A stretch of DNA of 48,644 nucleotides from JAKLKS01 sp964370855 (GCA_964370855.1 CAYJMF010000028.1:1-48644), one strand, 5' to 3'; shown: positions 8,893-17,107, counted from the first letter of the stretch. Notes: a model not told the origin generated them from the sequence alone. Program-made: numbers and translations.

Positions 8893-9165
8893 CTAGAACT
8901 TCGGGAGATAGACGGGACCCGGGACGGGGGTCCTCCCGGCGGGGGCCGCGTGGCTCCCGCGGGTGACGGCGACCCGGGGCGGGGGATGGAGCTCGGGGTC
9001 CACGGCGGCGCCGGGGGCGTCCTTCCGGATGGCCTCGATGGAGGCGAGGCAGTCGGCCTTCGTCTTGTGTCCCTCGCTGGACTTGGCGATGACGGCGTTG
9101 TCGTCGGCGAGGAACCTCCAGCGGAAATCGCCCAGCTTGTCGTTGTAGAGGGTGAACTTGGCCAC
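8893..9165 (-). CDS. YegP-like DUF1508 domain protein
   Basis: 90 aa. Starts VAKFTLYNDKLGDFRWRF and continues with a single DUF1508 unit (A-x-NA-VIAKSSEGHKTKADCLASIEAIRKDA). The usual YegP has two such units; this has one, followed by a Pro/Arg-rich tail. The GTG start at 9165 is preceded by GGAGG five bases upstream; a nearby ATG at 9169 is out of frame. The family is small, soluble and often linked to stress, but its biochemical role is not settled. Convergent with the radical SAM gene. Confidence 0.85.
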   Translation of the reverse strand: MAKFTLYNDKLGDFRWRFLADDNAVIAKSSEGHKTKADCLASIEAIRKDAPGAAVDPELHPPPRVAVTRGSHAAPAGRTPVPGPVYLPKF

Positions 9166-9368
9166 GCATGCCTCCGTTTCGTTCGGGCGGCTCGACCTTG
9201 CGAGGCTCCGCGCACGGGAGGCCGCCGAGAAGCACGGGGAGGTGGGACGCCGGACCGGAAGGGGCGAAACCGGCGATGCGTGAGGACCCACCGTACTCCC
9301 TTCCGGGGGGAAAGGTGGCGCAATCGACACCGGGGGTGCCGCCCTTTCCCCCGCGCGTCGCGCCCGCC

Positions 9369-9713
9369 TCAACCCACGCGAGCCCTGCACCGGGGGCAGA
9401 GCCTATTCCCGGTGGAGGCCTCGGGGACCCCGGGGGCCAGGATCCCCGTGACGGCGAAGGTCCAGCCGATGTCGGTCCCGCAGGTGGGGCACACCGGGCG
9501 GAGGAACAGGCCGAGGAGGAACAGGGCGGCCATGCAGGTGAGCGCGGTCCACATCCCGGCACCCGGGAGGAGGCGCTCCGCAGCGACGGAAACGAGGGGG
9601 AACAGGACCAGCAGAGTGCCGAGTGAGATCCGGTACCTCCTGCCCATCCGCCGGACGGCTTCGCGCAGGTCGAGGTCCCGGTTCGCGTTGGTTCCCGTCG
9701 GTTCCCGGATCAT
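9369..9713 (-). CDS. Small membrane protein with C-terminal zinc ribbon
   Basis: 114 aa, not recognised. Two hydrophobic helices (about 29-45 and 54-72) are followed by a zinc-ribbon pattern, CPTC at about 75-78 and CPRC at about 106-109. Its ATG overlaps the TAA of the upstream zinc-ribbon gene by one base (TAATG), so the two are translationally coupled. That upstream protein carries its ribbon at the N-terminus, so the pair mirrors topology. Confidence 0.7.
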   Translation of the reverse strand: MIREPTGTNANRDLDLREAVRRMGRRYRISLGTLLVLFPLVSVAAERLLPGAGMWTALTCMAALFLLGLFLRPVCPTCGTDIGWTFAVTGILAPGVPEASTGNRLCPRCRARVG

Positions 9714-10237
9714 TATCCCCGACTCGCCCGTTCATCCGGTGGAGCCGCGTCCGCGGTCGAAGCGGGCAGCGCGGCCAGGAGGCGGCAAACCCGGAAGCGG
9801 GAGAAAACGGCCACGTAGGCTCCCATCAACCCGACGATGATGAGGACCCAACCTCCGGTCGCCATCGCTTCGATGGCGGTCACTTTCACCTGCATGAGCG
9901 ACGAGACGAGGTCCATGAGCTCCGGTTGGACCTCCCGCTCCACCATGGCCGCAAGGACCTCCGCCTGCCCCGATGCCTCCCGTTCGAGTGCACCCCGGGC
10001 CCACAGCGTCATCCACGCACCGAGCGGAAGGAAGGCGAGCCAGGCCAGGGCCACCAGCACCATCTGGAGGGGAAAGATTCTCCTCATGTAGTCCACGATC
10101 ACCGCATCGGTGGTCTCGCGTGCCCTCCACAACGGTGTGGCGAGCCACGGAATCGGGGCCAGCGGCTTCCCGCATCCCCCGCAGTCGATCGCGGTCCGCC
10201 CGACCTCCTGCTTGCACCGCCAGCAGACGTATTCCAT
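9713..10237 (-). CDS. Zinc-ribbon / two-helix membrane protein, paralogue 1
   Basis: 174 aa. The N-terminal ribbon is Cys5-x2-Cys8-x10-Cys19-x2-Cys22 inside YVCWRCKQEVGRTAIDCGGCGK. It is followed by a conserved PxxW segment, a helix at about 58-80, a soluble linker rich in Glu, and a second helix at about 125-147. Two close relatives lie at 16453-17001 and 18144-18659, with the same Cys spacing and layout. The start at 10237 matches the start of both paralogues. Function unknown; topology suggests a cytoplasmic ribbon with an external middle domain or the reverse. Coupled to the gene at 9369-9713. Confidence 0.75.
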   Translation of the reverse strand: MEYVCWRCKQEVGRTAIDCGGCGKPLAPIPWLATPLWRARETTDAVIVDYMRRIFPLQMVLVALAWLAFLPLGAWMTLWARGALEREASGQAEVLAAMVEREVQPELMDLVSSLMQVKVTAIEAMATGGWVLIIVGLMGAYVAVFSRFRVCRLLAALPASTADAAPPDERASRG

Positions 10238-10411
10238 GACGGCCCCCTCTTCGCGCGTCTGCCGGATGAACTCCCTTCCGACTCCATCGGAACCGAAGGT
10301 CGCGGATCCGGGGGCGATCTTCCCGCCGTCCCGGATGTCGTGTCCTTCCCCCGGACCCCCTCCCGGCCGGCAGGACGGGTCTTCCCTCTTCCCTGTCGGC
10401 AACGGGAAGGG

Positions 10412-10915
10412 TCATCGGTCCCGCCGCCTGCTGAAGATCCCGTGGTATCGCGGGTGGCGGTTCTCCACCGCGAGGATCACCACCGTCGCGACGGTCTGGA
10501 CCGCGAGGACCGGCCACCACGAGAAGGAGCCCGAGATCGCCAGGCTCGCGAAGTTCACGAGGAAGATGGCGCCCCAGAGGAGTTCGGCGCCGCGCCGGAT
10601 GCGGAACACGTTGCAGAACAGGAAGAAGTGGACCAGCGTTACCGGCAGGAGGAGCGCGAAGTCCCCGATGAGCCCCCACAGCGGCCAGGTGATCGCGGAC
10701 CCTATGCAGAGGACCATCCCGTCCACGGCGGAGAACCGCGCTCCGAACTCCGGACGGCGGCCCTTCCGCGCCGACCCGCCGGGGACGGCGGGGCCGGCGC
10801 CCTCGGTCCCTTCCTCGGGTCCCCTCATCCGCGCAGGAGCCTCAGGCGCGTCGGGGCCGCGTGGAGGGAGCAGGGGCTCCAGCCGACGCAGGAACAGAAT
10901 CTTGGAGTCGGCCAC
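10412..10915 (-). CDS. Multi-helix membrane protein with transposase-derived N-terminus
   Basis: 167 aa. About 3-4 hydrophobic helices between residues 66 and 155, with the phrase LVHFFLFCNVFRIRR between helices. The first 16 residues (MADSKILFLRRLEPLL, GTG start) match the first residues of the broken transposase at 12217-12654. They come from a copied transposon end that also supplies the Shine-Dalgarno and its hairpin. A native start could be the in-frame ATG at 10828 (MRGPEEGTEG), which would give 138 aa without the graft. Function of the membrane part is unknown. Confidence 0.7.
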   Translation of the reverse strand: MADSKILFLRRLEPLLPPRGPDAPEAPARMRGPEEGTEGAGPAVPGGSARKGRRPEFGARFSAVDGMVLCIGSAITWPLWGLIGDFALLLPVTLVHFFLFCNVFRIRRGAELLWGAIFLVNFASLAISGSFSWWPVLAVQTVATVVILAVENRHPRYHGIFSRRRDR

Positions 10916-11013
10916 GGGGCTTCCTCCTCGCTGAGAGACCGGACATCCCTCGGATCGGCGGAGGAAGCCCCTTTCTGATCCCCCTTCTCCCCGGCGCCAG
11001 AATCGTCAACCTC
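10869..11013 (-). repeat. Transposon left-end fragment, copy 1
   Basis: 145 bases that match 12608-12752 at a constant offset of 1739 with 5 mismatches and no gaps. It contains the transposase GTG start and first codons, an upstream 12-bp hairpin (arms 10916-10927 and 10960-10971) and a purine-rich outer end. No transposase body is left here. Confidence 0.85.
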
Positions 11014-11027
11014 CAAGGCTACGTGGC

Positions 11028-11055
11028 TTGACAGATGGACATGCACTGCTAGATT
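11028..11055 (+). promoter_or_regulatory. Sigma-70-type promoter for the 11078 gene
   Basis: TTGACA at 11028-11033, 16-base spacer, TAGATT at 11050-11055. The expected start of transcription near 11062 is just ahead of the GGAGG Shine-Dalgarno of the gene at 11078. Confidence 0.65.
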
Positions 11056-11077
11056 CCTCGCATATGGAGGTCTGTGC

Positions 11078-12055
11078 ATGCGTGCCTCGCTGGCCGTTCT
11101 CATCGTACTCGGCTGCCTGCCCTCTCTCTCCGCCGGTGCCTCCCGACCTGGCGAAAAGGGCGCCTGCCTGGCGTTCGCCCGCGAGCGGCTGGTTGAACTT
11201 CGTGACCAGTACAAGGCTTCAGATTCCCGAGGCGACAGCCGAAAAGCACGCGCTTTGACCCGGGGCATACGCATCCTCGCCTCTGAATGCAGGACCATGG
11301 CCAAGGAGTGTAAAGTCGCGATCTCCCTCGTCAGAACCCTGGAGAGGACCTTCCCGGCCGGCTCGGAGGCATTGGTACTCCTCGACGCGGTCGTAGGGCA
11401 CGTCGACGAGGAACTTCGCCTGCAGCGGGCCGGGCTTGGGGGCGACATCCTCCTGGTGCCGAGTACGACCGCCACTGGGTGGATCCAGAATCAAGAGGTC
11501 CTGGCGCTGGTCGACCTTGATCTGGATTTGGCGGCAGCGGCTGACTCTCGGCTCGATAGACTGCGCGCGCTCAGGTCCGCTGCTAACGCCACAGCCGCTG
11601 CTCGGCGAAACATCTACCTTGGATACCCGCGGGCAAGGTTGGCCCCTCGCAGAGATCAAGTGAACACTTGCTCATTCACCTACGGGGGCCAGTTCTGGCT
11701 TTCGGACTCGTTATCTCTCGCCTTCAGCGAGGGGACTGGGGAACTCCACTTTGAAGCACGGAAGCACCGGAACTCCGACCCGGAGCTCGACATCGTGTTT
11801 GCCATGGACCTCTCCGACTATTCCGGGGTCGGCGAGTACTCCGTCACGCTGGCGACCGCTCTGTACAACAATCCGCTGACTTCCGAGCACTACGACAAGG
11901 CAAAGCAAGGGACGGTGTGGGTGGACGCCTGGGAAGAGCAAACCGGGAGAGTAGCTGGCCGCTTCAGCATCGTGATATCGGGGTTTGAAACGACCAGCTT
12001 CTCTGAATCCCTTACTGATGGCACCTTCGAAGGGCGGATCCACGGCATCGAATAG
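11078..12055 (+). CDS. Secreted protein of unknown function
   Basis: 325 aa, not recognised. A signal peptide (RASLAVLIVLGCLPSLSAGA) precedes an alpha-helical region rich in Arg, Lys and Ala (about 25-170). A beta-rich C-terminal half then begins near TCSFTYGGQFWLSDSLSLAF and ends EGRIHGIE. GGAGG lies seven bases before the ATG. Base composition is lower in GC than the genes around it, with codons such as gct and tct used freely. The gene lies exactly between the two directly repeated transposon ends, so it was probably brought in or boxed by that element. Confidence 0.75.
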   Translation: MRASLAVLIVLGCLPSLSAGASRPGEKGACLAFARERLVELRDQYKASDSRGDSRKARALTRGIRILASECRTMAKECKVAISLVRTLERTFPAGSEALVLLDAVVGHVDEELRLQRAGLGGDILLVPSTTATGWIQNQEVLALVDLDLDLAAAADSRLDRLRALRSAANATAAARRNIYLGYPRARLAPRRDQVNTCSFTYGGQFWLSDSLSLAFSEGTGELHFEARKHRNSDPELDIVFAMDLSDYSGVGEYSVTLATALYNNPLTSEHYDKAKQGTVWVDAWEEQTGRVAGRFSIVISGFETTSFSESLTDGTFEGRIHGIE

Positions 12056-12216
12056 CTACCCGGACAACCCAGTCCGCCGCGCCCTGCCAAGTCGGTTAAG
12101 ATCAATCCGGTGATGTCCAACTCCCGCATCGCGACGTGATCGCCGACTCTGAACTCCAGCCGGTAGTGTCCAGCCTTCGAGAACCTGTGCTCTGCCGTGA
12201 TCGGCGCCGACACATC

Positions 12217-12654
12217 GAGCTCGACGTAGACCTGGTAGAGCCGGTAGCCCCGCACGATGCGGTCCTCGGGGTCGGAGCCGTCCTTGACCCAGTCCAGGCC
12301 CTGCATGCGCCGGGCGTGGGGTTTGTCCAGGTTGGAGAGGTCCCCGTAGAGGTAGACCCGGCCCTGCGGGGGCACCTCCCCGGCCACCAGGCGCCGGAGC
12401 GCCGCCATCAGCCGTCCGAGACGGAGCCTCGGGCTCCCCATGAACCTCTCCAGCCGGCGCTCCCGGGCATTCAGGGTCGGCCCGAACTCCTCCCCCAGTT
12501 CCCGGGCGATGTCCGATACGTAGGGACTGGGTAGCCGGAGAAGGCCCAGCAGAACGGCCCGAAGAGCTGGGCGATGCACCTCCCGAACGCGCAGGGAAAG
12601 GCCCGCCAGCAGGGGCTCCAGCAGACGCAGGAACAGAATCCTGGAGTCGGCCAC
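12217..12654 (-). pseudogene. Truncated DDE (IS4-like) transposase
   Basis: The first 146 or so residues of a DDE transposase: a helical N-terminal region (SPYVSDIARELGEEFG), then the first catalytic block with the Asp in YLYGDLSNLDKPHARRM, followed by DGS and GYRLYQVYV. This matches the common pattern D-x-S-x2-xKP-A...DGS...GY of IS4-type enzymes. The second Asp and the Glu are missing. The open frame runs on to 11890 through unrelated sequence and overlaps the secreted-protein gene on the other strand. GTG start with GGAGGAAG just upstream, inside a hairpin. Confidence 0.75.
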
Positions 12655-12752
12655 GGGGCTTCCTCCTCGCTGAGAGACCGGACATCCCTCAGATCGGCGG
12701 AGGAAGCCCCTTTCCGATCCCCCTTCTCCCCGGCGCCAGAATCTTCAACCTC
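12608..12752 (-). repeat. Transposon left-end fragment, copy 2 (with transposase start)
   Basis: The counterpart of 10869-11013, about 97% identical, in the same orientation. It includes the transposase start region and runs out to a purine-rich end near 12752, where similarity stops. This is probably the terminal boundary of the element. The right end was not found in this window. Confidence 0.85.
12655..12710 (-). promoter_or_regulatory. Hairpin sequestering the transposase Shine-Dalgarno
   Basis: Arms 12655-12666 and 12699-12710 pair perfectly over 12 bases; a 5-bp inner stem (CTGAG/CTCAG) sits in the loop. On the minus strand the 3' arm reads GGAGGAAGCCCC and the GTG start follows at once. 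Any transcript entering from outside the element would thus hide the ribosome site. IS10 and IS50 use the same principle to avoid readthrough expression. The same stem is kept at 10916-10971. Confidence 0.7.
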
Positions 12753-12784
12753 TAATCTCCTCCCGGTTGCGGGGTCCCGGGCGT

Positions 12785-14038
12785 TCACCCCGGGGGAGAC
12801 GACCCCGCGATCCTCCCCTCGATGAACCGCCGCTCCGGCTCCTGCCGCGCCAGCGCCAGGGCGCGCAGCCAGGAGGCACGGGCCTCCTCCGTGCGCCCGA
12901 GGCGGCGGCAGAGGTCGGCCCGCGTCGCGTGGGCGGGCAGGTAGTCCTCGAGGAGCCCCCGCGCGAGCAGGCCGTCCACCAGCGCCAGCCCCGCCGCCGG
13001 GCCGTCCCGCATGGCCACCGCCACGGCGCGGTTCAGCGCCACGACGGGGGAGGGGTCGACGCGGGCGAGGAGGTCGTAGAGCCCGGCGATCTGCGCCCAG
13101 TCCGTGGAGGCGGCGTCCGCCGCCTCCGCGTGGACCGCCGCGACGGCGGCCTGGATGGCGTAGGGCCCGAACCGCCGCGAGCGCAGCGCCCGCTCCACGA
13201 GGGCGATCCCCTCGGCGGCCGCCGCCCGGTCCCAGAGCGACCGGTCCTGTTCGTCGAGGAGGACGATGTCCCCCGCCGCCGTGGTCCGCGCGGCGCGGCG
13301 GGAATCCTGGAGGAGCATCAGTGCCAGCAGCCCCTCCGCCTCCGGGTCCGGGAGGAGATCCGCGAGGAGGCGGGCGAGGCGGATCGCCTCCCGCGACAGG
13401 TCGGGGCGGACGAGGGAGGGGCCTGAGGAGGCGGCGTAGCCCTCGTTGAAGACGAGGTAGAGGACGCGGAGCACCGCGTCGAGCCGCCCCGGCATCTCCG
13501 CCCCGGAGGGGACCTCGAAGGGGACGCCGGCGTCGCGGATGCGGGCCTTTGCCCGCACGATGCGCTGCGCCGTGGCCGAGGGGGTGGAGAGGAAGGCCCG
13601 CGCGATCTCCTCCGTCGTCAGGCCGCAGACCTCCCGCAGGGTGAGCGCGATGCGCGCCTCCGGGGGCACCACCGGGTGGCAGCAGGTGAAGACGAGGCGG
13701 AGGCGGTCGTCGGGGACGGCGGCGTCCTCCGCCTCCGCGGCCGGCTCCGCCTCGACGCGGGCGGCGATGCGGCCGAGGGAGGCGTCGAAGCGGGAGCGCC
13801 GCCGGAGGGCGTCCACGGCCCGGCGGCGCCCGACGGCCACGAGCCAGGCGCGGGGGTTGTCCGGCACCCCCTTCCCCGGCCACGCCGCCAGGGCCTCGGC
13901 GAAGGCGTCGTGCAGCGCCTCCTCGGCGAGGTCGAAGTCGCCGAGGAGGCGGACGAGCGTCGCGAGGACCCGGCGGGATTCGGAGCGGTAGACGGCCTCC
14001 GCCGCCTCCCGCGCCCTCGCCGCCGGGTCCCCTTCCAC
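12785..14038 (-). CDS. ECF sigma factor of the DGPF-linked (ECF42-like) type
   Basis: 417 aa, far longer than a basic ECF factor. Sigma-2 region at about 15-85 (LGDFDLAEEALHDAFAEALAAWP, PRAWLVAVGRRRAVDALRRR). Sigma-4 region at about 115-165 (TLREVCGLTTEEIARAFLSTPSATAQRIVRAKARIR). A 250-residue TPR-like extension follows (YLVFNEGYAAS, VALNRAVAVAM, AHATRADLCRRLGRTEEARASWLRAL). This layout is that of sigma factors encoded with YCII/DGPF proteins, with no classical anti-sigma factor. The GTG start lies nine bases after the DGPF gene's TAG, and AGGAGG overlaps that stop codon, so the two are translated together. Confidence 0.9.
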   Translation of the reverse strand: MEGDPAARAREAAEAVYRSESRRVLATLVRLLGDFDLAEEALHDAFAEALAAWPGKGVPDNPRAWLVAVGRRRAVDALRRRSRFDASLGRIAARVEAEPAAEAEDAAVPDDRLRLVFTCCHPVVPPEARIALTLREVCGLTTEEIARAFLSTPSATAQRIVRAKARIRDAGVPFEVPSGAEMPGRLDAVLRVLYLVFNEGYAASSGPSLVRPDLSREAIRLARLLADLLPDPEAEGLLALMLLQDSRRAARTTAAGDIVLLDEQDRSLWDRAAAAEGIALVERALRSRRFGPYAIQAAVAAVHAEAADAASTDWAQIAGLYDLLARVDPSPVVALNRAVAVAMRDGPAAGLALVDGLLARGLLEDYLPAHATRADLCRRLGRTEEARASWLRALALARQEPERRFIEGRIAGSSPPG

Positions 14039-14047
14039 CGCGGCCTC

Positions 14048-14413
14048 CTACTGGTGGCAGCCGTCGGCGACGGGGCGCACCTCGATGCCCCAGCCGAGCT
14101 CCTCGCCGAGGTGGGCCGCCGGGTGGAGGGAGGCAACGCGCAACGCCTCGTTGAGGTCCCGGGCCTCGATGTAGACGATGCCGCCGACGGTCTCCTTCGT
14201 CTCCACGAAGGGGCCGTCGGTGATCACCGGCTTCCCGCCGCGGGCGCTGACCGTGGCGACGGTCCACTCGAGGCTCTCGGCGGAGAGGTAGTGGCCGCTG
14301 CGCTTGAGCTCCTCGTCGTGGACGCGGCACTTCGCGACGAGGGCCTCGAACTCCGCCTTCGTGAGGGACTCCATCCGGCTCCGGTCGCCGTAGGCGAGGC
14401 AGAGGAACTTCAT
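14048..14413 (-). CDS. YCII-related DGPF domain protein
   Basis: 121 aa. Starts MKFLCLAYGDRS and carries the family signature TDGPFVETKETVGGI, then a HPAAHLGEE segment with His residues typical of the YCII fold. It is the partner gene of the ECF factor immediately downstream. The family is thought to help control or sense for that sigma factor, but the ligand is unknown. The start at 14413 gives the canonical N-terminus. Confidence 0.92.
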   Translation of the reverse strand: MKFLCLAYGDRSRMESLTKAEFEALVAKCRVHDEELKRSGHYLSAESLEWTVATVSARGGKPVITDGPFVETKETVGGIVYIEARDLNEALRVASLHPAAHLGEELGWGIEVRPVADGCHQ

Positions 14414-14610
14414 GGCGTCTCCTTTCCCGGGGGCCGGTCCCGCGGGCCGCCCCCCGACTCCGTTCCCGCCGCGCCGCCGGGAGGAGGCTCCCCTCCGGCC
14501 GCGGCGCCACCATGGAGTCGAACGAGGGTCGTCGGGATCGACGGGAAAACCAAGATTCCTGGCGAGGGAGTGGCGGATGGGCCCAGGGGCAGGTAGAACC
14601 ACCGGTCGCG

Positions 14611-15447
14611 ATGGCATCCCGCGCCCCCCCCGCCCCCGCCGATTCCTCCCCGGACCTCGCCCGGGCCTACGCCTTCATCCTCCGCGCCGACATGGCGGGG
14701 ACGCGGCTCCTCCCCTTCCGCTTCGGGACCGCGGTCTCCATGCCGGAGTGTCCGCTCCGCCACGACTCGAACTATCTCCTCCTGGATGGGCCGCCGCCGG
14801 GGGTGGAGGCGGCGGCGCTGGCGGCGGAGGCGGACCTCCTCCAGGCGGGACTCCGCCACCGCTGCCTCATGTTCCGCGACGGCGCGGCGGCGGAGCGGCT
14901 CGCGCCGGGGTTCGCGGCGCTGGGCTGGACGGGATTCCGCGGGCTCGTGATGGCGCAGCGCCGGCCTCCGACGCGCCCCGCCGACCTCTCCCGCGCTGTC
15001 GAGGTCACCGCGGCCTCGCTGCGCGCGGCGCGGGAGGCGGAGATCGGCCGCTACCCGTGGGGCCGGCCGGAGGTCGCCCGCCAGCTCCTCGACGCCCGCG
15101 ATCACATCCCCGTTCCTGCGCGCCACTTCGCCGTCCTCGAGGAGGGGGAGCCGGCGGCCTGGTGCGAGCTCTACGTCGAGGGCGGGACGGCGCAGATCGA
15201 GGCGGTGGTGACGGAGGAGCGGTTCCGCAACCGCGGCTTCGCGAGCGCACTGGTGCTCCGCGCGGCGGCGGAGGCGCGGGAGGCGGGGGCCGAGCTCGTC
15301 TTCCTCTGCTGCGACGCCGACGACTGGCCGAAGGCGCTCTACGGGCGGCTCGGGTTCGAGGTGATCGGGCGGTACCTCAAGTTCACGCGGGCGGGAGGTG
15401 CCCCGGGGGAAGCCGGGGTCGCCGGCGGGCCTACAATGGCATCGTGA
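14611..15447 (+). CDS. GNAT-family N-acetyltransferase
   Basis: 278 aa. The C-terminal half holds the GNAT fold. It has IEAVVTEERFRNRGFASALV at about 206-225, with the acetyl-CoA pyrophosphate loop R-N-R-G-F-A, followed by YGRLGFEVIGRYLKF. The N-terminal half is a degenerate second lobe (YLLLDGPPP, GLVMAQRR). Substrate not predictable. The start at 14611 (MASRAPP) is preferred over an upstream ATG at 14512 because the added residues are low-complexity. The Shine-Dalgarno is weak. The stop TGA overlaps the GTG start of the next lipoprotein gene (GTGA). Confidence 0.82.
   Translation: MASRAPPAPADSSPDLARAYAFILRADMAGTRLLPFRFGTAVSMPECPLRHDSNYLLLDGPPPGVEAAALAAEADLLQAGLRHRCLMFRDGAAAERLAPGFAALGWTGFRGLVMAQRRPPTRPADLSRAVEVTAASLRAAREAEIGRYPWGRPEVARQLLDARDHIPVPARHFAVLEEGEPAAWCELYVEGGTAQIEAVVTEERFRNRGFASALVLRAAAEAREAGAELVFLCCDADDWPKALYGRLGFEVIGRYLKFTRAGGAPGEAGVAGGPTMAS
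15432..15443 (+). promoter_or_regulatory. -10 box giving a leaderless lipoprotein transcript
   Basis: TACAAT at 15432-15437 with exactly six bases to the GTG start at 15444, so transcription should begin at or next to the start codon. No Shine-Dalgarno is present. The same arrangement (TACAAT, six bases, GTG) stands before the paralogue at 17120, embedded in conserved GCCGGC-GGCC sequence. No clear -35 box is seen. Confidence 0.5.
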
Positions 15448-16412
15448 AGCACGCCCGCCACCGCACCCCGGCGTTCCTCCTCTTCCACTTCCTCCTTCTC
15501 CCCCTCCTCCCCTCCTGCGCCGGAGGACCCGCCCCCTCCGCGCCGGAGCCGCTGGGACCGTCGATGGGCCCGGTGTTCGCCCCGGAGGATTCCCCGCCTC
15601 CGCGCGCCATTCCCCCCGACCCTTCGATGGCCCGCGAGGGCGGGGAGGAACGATCCCCGGGCAAGGGGAGCGAGCGGAAGAGGGAGCCGGTCCCGTGGAC
15701 CTCCTCCGAGCTGACCTTCGAGCCTCTCCCTTTCGATCTGGCCGGCGCATCGATGAAGACCTGGCTGGTCGACTTCTGGGAGACGTCGGAATACGAGCCG
15801 GGCGCGGTGCGGGTGTGCGCCGACCTCCCCGGGTTGCCCGCCGACACGCTCTTCCTGGAACTGGTTCCCGGGGCCTCGGAGGTGGTCTGGGCCGACGGCT
15901 CGCGGGGGACGTTCCGGGGCATCCACTTCCAGGGACGCTCGGAGGCCGCCTGGTCCATCGAGTTCCTGACCACGGTCCCGCCGGCGGACCCGGTCATCCG
16001 CTCCCTCGCCGTCGCCGTGGATCTCCACCGGGCGACGCGGGTGCGGCGGCACGAGGCGACGGTCGGGGTGGGGGAGGGGGCGGCCTTCGAATTCGGGATC
16101 TGCGGGATGAGGTGGTTCCTCGAGGAGGACCTGGAAGTCCGGGAGTACGACTACCGCTGGTTCGGGGATCCGCTGGTCCCGCAGTTCGAGCGCGGCCTCG
16201 ACCCGAGGCATCTCGTGACACGGGCCGACGCCACGGGGGAGGCGCTGAAGAGTCTGGAGAACAGCTCGTCCGGCGGCGGGTGCCTCCGGACCTGGGGCCA
16301 CTGGCCGGAGCGGGAGTTGAAGCCGCCCCTGCGTGTGACGGTGGACGTTCCGCTGGAGACGGTGATCACGCGGATCGTCCTGCGGCTGGAGAATCTCGTG
16401 CCGAAACGGTGA
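15444..16412 (+). CDS. Lipoprotein, paralogue A of a tandem pair
   Basis: 322 aa. The signal sequence (FLLFHFLLLPLLPSC) ends in a lipobox LPSC, then a Pro-rich spacer (about 25-80). The globular part begins near PVPWTSSELTFEPLPFD. Long blocks are shared with the protein at 17120-18109: AVRVCADLPGLPADTLFLEL, WADGSRGTFRGIH, RRHEATVGVGE and RIVLRLENLVPKR. No known family was recognised. Likely anchored in a membrane by a lipid and facing the periplasm. It converges on the zinc-ribbon gene at 16453-17001; the same gene pair is repeated next door. Confidence 0.8.
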   Translation: MKHARHRTPAFLLFHFLLLPLLPSCAGGPAPSAPEPLGPSMGPVFAPEDSPPPRAIPPDPSMAREGGEERSPGKGSERKREPVPWTSSELTFEPLPFDLAGASMKTWLVDFWETSEYEPGAVRVCADLPGLPADTLFLELVPGASEVVWADGSRGTFRGIHFQGRSEAAWSIEFLTTVPPADPVIRSLAVAVDLHRATRVRRHEATVGVGEGAAFEFGICGMRWFLEEDLEVREYDYRWFGDPLVPQFERGLDPRHLVTRADATGEALKSLENSSSGGGCLRTWGHWPERELKPPLRVTVDVPLETVITRIVLRLENLVPKR

Positions 16413-16452
16413 GGAGGGGCGGAGCACCGGGTCGCGGCCGGTCTGCCCTCCG

Positions 16453-17001
16453 TCACTCTCCTCCGGGGCCCCCCGGTTCCGGCGGCGCCATGGGACCCGC
16501 CGAAGAGCCGAGCGCCTCCTGCGCGGAGCGCAGCGCCGCGAGGAGGCGGCGCCCGCGGTAGAAACCGACGAGGACCCAGTAGGCTCCCAGGGACCCGGAG
16601 ATCATCATGACCACAGCCGCTTTCATCCTCCACCTGGAGTTCATCCTGCTCTCCTCCAGCAGCGCAACCATCATGACCCCCAGGTCCGAGGGGACCTTCC
16701 CCTCCTCCATCGCCGCGCGCACTTCGGCCACCGTTCCTCCCTCCGTGGCCAGGTTCTCCCGCGCCTTCGACCACACCAGACCCCCGGCGAGGAGGACCAT
16801 GGCGAAGCACACGCCCATCAGCCCCGACAGGAACGGATCGAGCCTCTCCACGTAGTCCGCGATCACGGCGTCGCAGGCCTTCCGCCGCGGCAGGAAGGGC
16901 GTGCGTAGCCACGGGAACGGCGCGAGCGGCTTCCCGCATCCCGAGCACGCGATGGCCGTCCGCGGGATCTCGTGGTCGCACCGCCAGCAGGCGTACTTCA
17001 T
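16453..17001 (-). CDS. Zinc-ribbon / two-helix membrane protein, paralogue 2
   Basis: 182 aa. The N-terminal ribbon YACWRCDHEIPRTAIACSGCGK has the same Cys5, 8, 19, 22 spacing as paralogue 1. PFPWLRTPF and CDAVIADYVERLDPF follow, then a helix at about 60-80, a Glu-rich middle, and a second helix at about 128-148. It converges with the lipoprotein at 15444-16412. The tail is Pro/Gly-rich. Function unknown. Confidence 0.75.
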   Translation of the reverse strand: MKYACWRCDHEIPRTAIACSGCGKPLAPFPWLRTPFLPRRKACDAVIADYVERLDPFLSGLMGVCFAMVLLAGGLVWSKARENLATEGGTVAEVRAAMEEGKVPSDLGVMMVALLEESRMNSRWRMKAAVVMMISGSLGAYWVLVGFYRGRRLLAALRSAQEALGSSAGPMAPPEPGGPGGE

Positions 17002-17107
17002 GGAGTCTCCCCTCCCCTCGACAACGGCACCCGCGACGGGAAAGCCCACCGGCTTCCGAACATACACGAAGGGGGCGCCGGGGGGGCACCGGGGCCGCCG
17101 GCAGGCC

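Noticed and set aside
5271..8966. 1231-aa plus-strand ORF
   Set aside because: Crosses antisense GT39 sequence, the REPIN and a shifted frame of the radical SAM gene; composition is that of a GC-rich shadow frame.
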